A DNA stretch of 64,000 nt from Hyphomicrobiaceae bacterium. Its GTDB lineage: Bacteria; Pseudomonadota; Alphaproteobacteria; Rhizobiales; Devosiaceae. Numbering within the stretch: the stretch's first letter is position 1; every line of letters starts with the position of its first letter. Below are positions 61,518-64,000 of the stretch, piece after piece. The position numbers were made by a program, and so were the translations under genes. The notes below the pieces were generated by a model. That model was not told the DNA's origin and searched no databases. It saw only the letters and a list, made by a program, of their open reading frames with translations. The stretch spans positions 558,001-622,000 of the forward strand of contig JACKJF010000004.1 of NCBI GenBank assembly GCA_020638095.1, in the 5' to 3' direction.

Positions 61518-62034
61518 TCCGAAGGATTCCCGTTACATCATCGTCATGGGCGTCAGCGGCTGCGGCAAAACCACGGTCGGAGCTGAACTGGCTCGTGCGC
61601 TCGGGGTGCCGTTTCTTGACGGCGACGACTATCACCCGCCTGAAAACAAACGCAAAATGGCCGCGTCCATTCCCCTGACCGATGATGAACGCTGGCCGTG
61701 GCTCGCGGCGTTGGCGGCGGCGATGCACGAGTCGAGCAACGAGACCGGCGCCTGCGTTTCGGCCTGCTCGGCCCTCAAACGGTCCTATCGCGACTTCCTG
61801 CGGCAGCATCTCGACGGTCAGGTCACCTTCGTCTTCCTCGCCGGCGACAAGCAGACCATTCTCGACCGCATGGCCCACCGCCACCACGAATACATGCCCG
61901 CAAGCCTCCTCGACAGCCAGTACCAAACGCTCGAACCGCCCGCCGCCGATGAACCGAGCGTGACTCAATTCATCAAGGACCCGGTCGAAACCATTGTGCA
62001 GAATGTGGTTTCATCGCTAACCCAATCAACCTAG
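61510..62034 (+). CDS. gntK: Gluconokinase
   Basis: 174 residues, GTG start overlapping the SDR stop by 8 bases. P-loop GVSGCGKTT (residues 14-22), FLDGDDYHPPENKRKMAASIPLTDDERWPWL and the ALKRSYRDFLR segment are diagnostic of GntK. It phosphorylates gluconate to 6-phosphogluconate, the substrate of the divergent gnd. Confidence 0.95.
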   Translation: MSDPKDSRYIIVMGVSGCGKTTVGAELARALGVPFLDGDDYHPPENKRKMAASIPLTDDERWPWLAALAAAMHESSNETGACVSACSALKRSYRDFLRQHLDGQVTFVFLAGDKQTILDRMAHRHHEYMPASLLDSQYQTLEPPAADEPSVTQFIKDPVETIVQNVVSSLTQST

Positions 62035-62066
62035 CCCGCCGTCGCTGGGGCCGACATTGCGTGTTG

Positions 62067-63491
62067 CTAGTTGAGCACATGCCTCCGCCGCTGTTTGTTG
62101 ACCGTACGCAGATGAGCCTCACGGGCTTTGCGCTGTTTGCGATTGAGCCGAGGCGCGTCGGGGTGGTCAGCAAAAGCATTAGGCACGTTGGGCGTCGGCC
62201 TTGAGGGTTGCATCTGCATGGCGCCAAATTGTGCTGCCGGTTGAATGCTGCCTTGCGGCGCTGGCATACGCGTGCCTGTGCCTTCCCATTCGTTGGCCTG
62301 ATAGATTTCCGGCACGCTCACTTTGGAGCGTTGCAGGATGTAATCCTCCGGCTTGGGCAGGTCTTCCGAAAACGTCCAGGGAAAGAGGAACGTCTGTTTG
62401 CGCACAGAGCCATCATCGAGCTTGATGTCGGCAATCATATAGCCGTCCATGGTAATGCCCCAGCCATACATCTGCGACATCTGCAAAACCGAGAGGTCGC
62501 GCCCATCAGGCAGGATAACCCGCGTGCCGAGGCGGATTTGACCGGTCTTTGTTTCCGTCCATGACCCATCAGGCCGTTTGAAACTGGCCGTCGCATGGAT
62601 CATCTGTTCGCCGGGATGAAAGGTCGGCAATCCCGTTGCCGCCCGCACATGTGTGCCATCCTCGCGCACCACCGTGCCATCAGTTCTCAGAATATCGATG
62701 ATGGGCACATATTGGTTGGCGAACTTGCCGTCGCCACAGAGATAGACGTGCCCCGGCGTTACGCCTGTGCCCCAGAAATCAAGAATATGCGTCGCTTCAT
62801 TCTCGAACGTCCGCTTGACCCTGCCCGGCACCGGCTTGCCGTTCTTGTCATGCGACAGAACCACATCGCCCGGCTTGATCTCCTCGATCGGCTTCTTCGA
62901 CCCATCCCACATCGAGATGTCCGTGCCCGCAATGAAACAGTGGGGTTTTTGTATTCCCAAAGAGCCCTGAAGTTCTGAGAGCTCGCTGTCAGTCAGTAGA
63001 ATATTGCCAAAACCCGTTACACCCCCGGCTTTTTCCGTGCCGAGCAATTTGTCTTCAAATTCTGACCGTGGGATATCAATCCCAAGCGTGGTTAAAAAGG
63101 TATTTGCAAATGAGTTTGAGTTCTGGGTCGAGTATATATATTCCAGCCCCTTGGAATTTACTGTTCGACTTAGCTCCAAATACACATCAGTGTAATAACT
63201 CATCTCCTCAAAAGTGCCTTGGTCTAAGGTTCGCACCACTTTCGCGTGTGGATATAGAAAGCCACCCATATCAATGTAACCACGAATTTGGTCACCGACG
63301 ACGCCGGGTGTGCCTATCGGTATTCTATATGGTTGCCCATTCTCATCAAATGCTGTTGAGAGGCCGTTCATTTCGTAGGCTACCTGACCGCTGTTGGCAT
63401 TCACAATCGCGAACGTGATATGCCCTCCAACCCCAACTCCACCTATCTGAAGTGGAAATACGCCGACATTGAAATTGTACTGATCGGACAT
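62067..63491 (-). CDS. Hint-domain protein with an unidentified N-terminal domain
   Basis: 474 residues. Residues 185-250 form the core of a Hint (hedgehog/intein) domain: HCFIAGT with Cys185, PIEEIKPGDVVLSHD, and VTPGHVY (Thr245-x-x-His248). N-terminal domain (1-175): GGHITFAIVNANSG with His24 and later TQNSNSFANTFL, reminiscent of papain-like permuted hydrolases but with Ser at the Cys position. The C-terminus is basic (RLNRKQRKAREAHLRTVNKQ). No signal peptide. The DNA of the first third is clearly AT-richer than the surroundings. An effector or polymorphic-toxin type protein is possible. Confidence 0.7.
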   Translation of the reverse strand: MSDQYNFNVGVFPLQIGGVGVGGHITFAIVNANSGQVAYEMNGLSTAFDENGQPYRIPIGTPGVVGDQIRGYIDMGGFLYPHAKVVRTLDQGTFEEMSYYTDVYLELSRTVNSKGLEYIYSTQNSNSFANTFLTTLGIDIPRSEFEDKLLGTEKAGGVTGFGNILLTDSELSELQGSLGIQKPHCFIAGTDISMWDGSKKPIEEIKPGDVVLSHDKNGKPVPGRVKRTFENEATHILDFWGTGVTPGHVYLCGDGKFANQYVPIIDILRTDGTVVREDGTHVRAATGLPTFHPGEQMIHATASFKRPDGSWTETKTGQIRLGTRVILPDGRDLSVLQMSQMYGWGITMDGYMIADIKLDDGSVRKQTFLFPWTFSEDLPKPEDYILQRSKVSVPEIYQANEWEGTGTRMPAPQGSIQPAAQFGAMQMQPSRPTPNVPNAFADHPDAPRLNRKQRKAREAHLRTVNKQRRRHVLN

Positions 63492-63506
63492 TTCTTACCT
63501 TCCCAA

Positions 63507-63902
63507 TTATTGTTCAAAACACATTTGCCCACTCAAGGGTGGAATCGAATTAACCCGCCAATCTACGCAGCCGGTAAGTATCTGTTGCGATAGTCTTGTG
63601 TTTATGTCGACGAGGTTTTTTTCGATCACGGGCTCCCCTCTAGAATAGGTGAATATGCGGTCAAAAACAAAACTATGGCGGCAGACTTCAAATTCGGAGA
63701 GGAACGATTGGAGTTTTGCGCGGTCTCGCAGAACGTCATTGTCTGCGTTATCCGAAAAGAAACCTTCGACTTCCGTTGCGGTGCACGCAGTTTTCAATTC
63801 GCTACTTAGGGGTGGTTGTGAACTTAGTCCGCAAGAGCTGATGGTCGACAATGCGCCAATGAGCAGGAATATTTTTACCGGCTTAAAATGCATATCCAAC
63901 AT
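63507..63902 (-). CDS. Putative lipoprotein upstream of the Hint-domain gene
   Basis: 131 residues. Signal region FLLIGALSTISSCG contains a degenerate lipobox (ISSC). Six cysteines in all. It starts at 63902 or 63893 and lies 15 bases upstream of the Hint gene on the same strand, so the two are probably cotranscribed. AT-rich. It could be an immunity or accessory protein; there is no direct evidence. Confidence 0.6.
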   Translation of the reverse strand: MLDMHFKPVKIFLLIGALSTISSCGLSSQPPLSSELKTACTATEVEGFFSDNADNDVLRDRAKLQSFLSEFEVCRHSFVFDRIFTYSRGEPVIEKNLVDINTRLSQQILTGCVDWRVNSIPPLSGQMCFEQ

Positions 63903-63929
63903 AGAAAATTTCCAGACTAACTAAGGTGG

Positions 63930-64000
63930 TCATTGGGGGTTGCTAGTTAATTCTAAGCTGCAGACCATCATGCCGATGGCAAACAGCATCACGACAGCAG
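63930..64000 (-). CDS. Possible C-terminal end of a further gene (partial)
   Basis: One frame gives about 22 residues ending MLFAIGMMVCSLELTSNPQ and a TGA stop at 63932-63930. The hydrophobic character suggests a membrane protein tail. It runs off the right edge, so this is weak. Confidence 0.25.
   Translation of the reverse strand, partial: AVVMLFAIGMMVCSLELTSNPQ

Overview
The window is GC-rich alphaproteobacterial chromosome. The gene order (rpsLG-fusA-tuf-rpsJ-rplCD, and tRNA-Trp-secE-nusG-rplKAJL-rpoBC), the DUF3126, CHCC zinc-finger, DUF2336 and PAS_5/DUF1457 genes, and three perfect TTAA-N7-TTAA (CtrA-type) sites all point to Hyphomicrobiales. Devosiaceae (Devosia/Pelagibacterium) is my best guess, made from protein character and not from any search.

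Left third (1-24.5 kb, nearly all minus strand): the translation/transcription core. Reading 3' to 5' it holds rplD (cut by the window edge), rplC, rpsJ, tuf copy 1, fusA, rpsG, rpsL, an inserted hydrolase + O-methyltransferase pair, rpoC, rpoB, rplL, rplJ (with an L10-type mRNA leader), rplA, rplK, nusG, secE and tRNA-Trp. Four accessory genes follow (P-loop NTPase, MAPEG, VOC, CDF efflux), then tuf copy 2, which differs from copy 1 by one base that I can see. RpsL carries Arg at residue 88 and RpoB carries Asn at the position of E. coli His526; both are substitutions known to reduce streptomycin or rifampicin binding.

Middle (24.5-39 kb): a PhoX-type phosphatase with a Pho-box-like repeat upstream, PPK2, tRNA-Gly and tRNA-Tyr, RlmB, small secreted proteins, and a bufferin-type RiPP operon (bufA-bufB-bufC-doxX, 29805-32333) presumed to buffer copper. 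Divergent from it is a 1092-residue RTX calcium-binding exoprotein. A lipoprotein, a class A beta-lactamase-fold serine hydrolase, tRNA-Thr, NAD kinase and an Hpt-like protein follow.

Right part (39-62 kb): mixed housekeeping and cell-cycle/envelope genes: DUF2336 protein, SLT transglycosylase, nitroreductase, thrS, M19 dipeptidase, a CPBP protease-yidD-NifU-like cluster, folE-hisI, rhomboid protease, PAS_5 and PilZ proteins, a transglutaminase-like cysteine peptidase, DUF3126, cysE, a zinc finger + FAD monooxygenase pair, an MFS exporter, and a gluconate unit (gnd divergent from a gluconate 5-dehydrogenase-like SDR plus gntK). CtrA-type sites lie upstream of the transglycosylase, PAS_5 and a membrane-protein gene.

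Right edge (62-64 kb): a Hint-domain protein and a small lipoprotein in visibly AT-richer DNA, which looks accessory. The candidates for novel biology are the bufferin operon, the Hint-domain gene pair and the divergent RTX protein. No CRISPR array, insertion sequence or prophage was seen.
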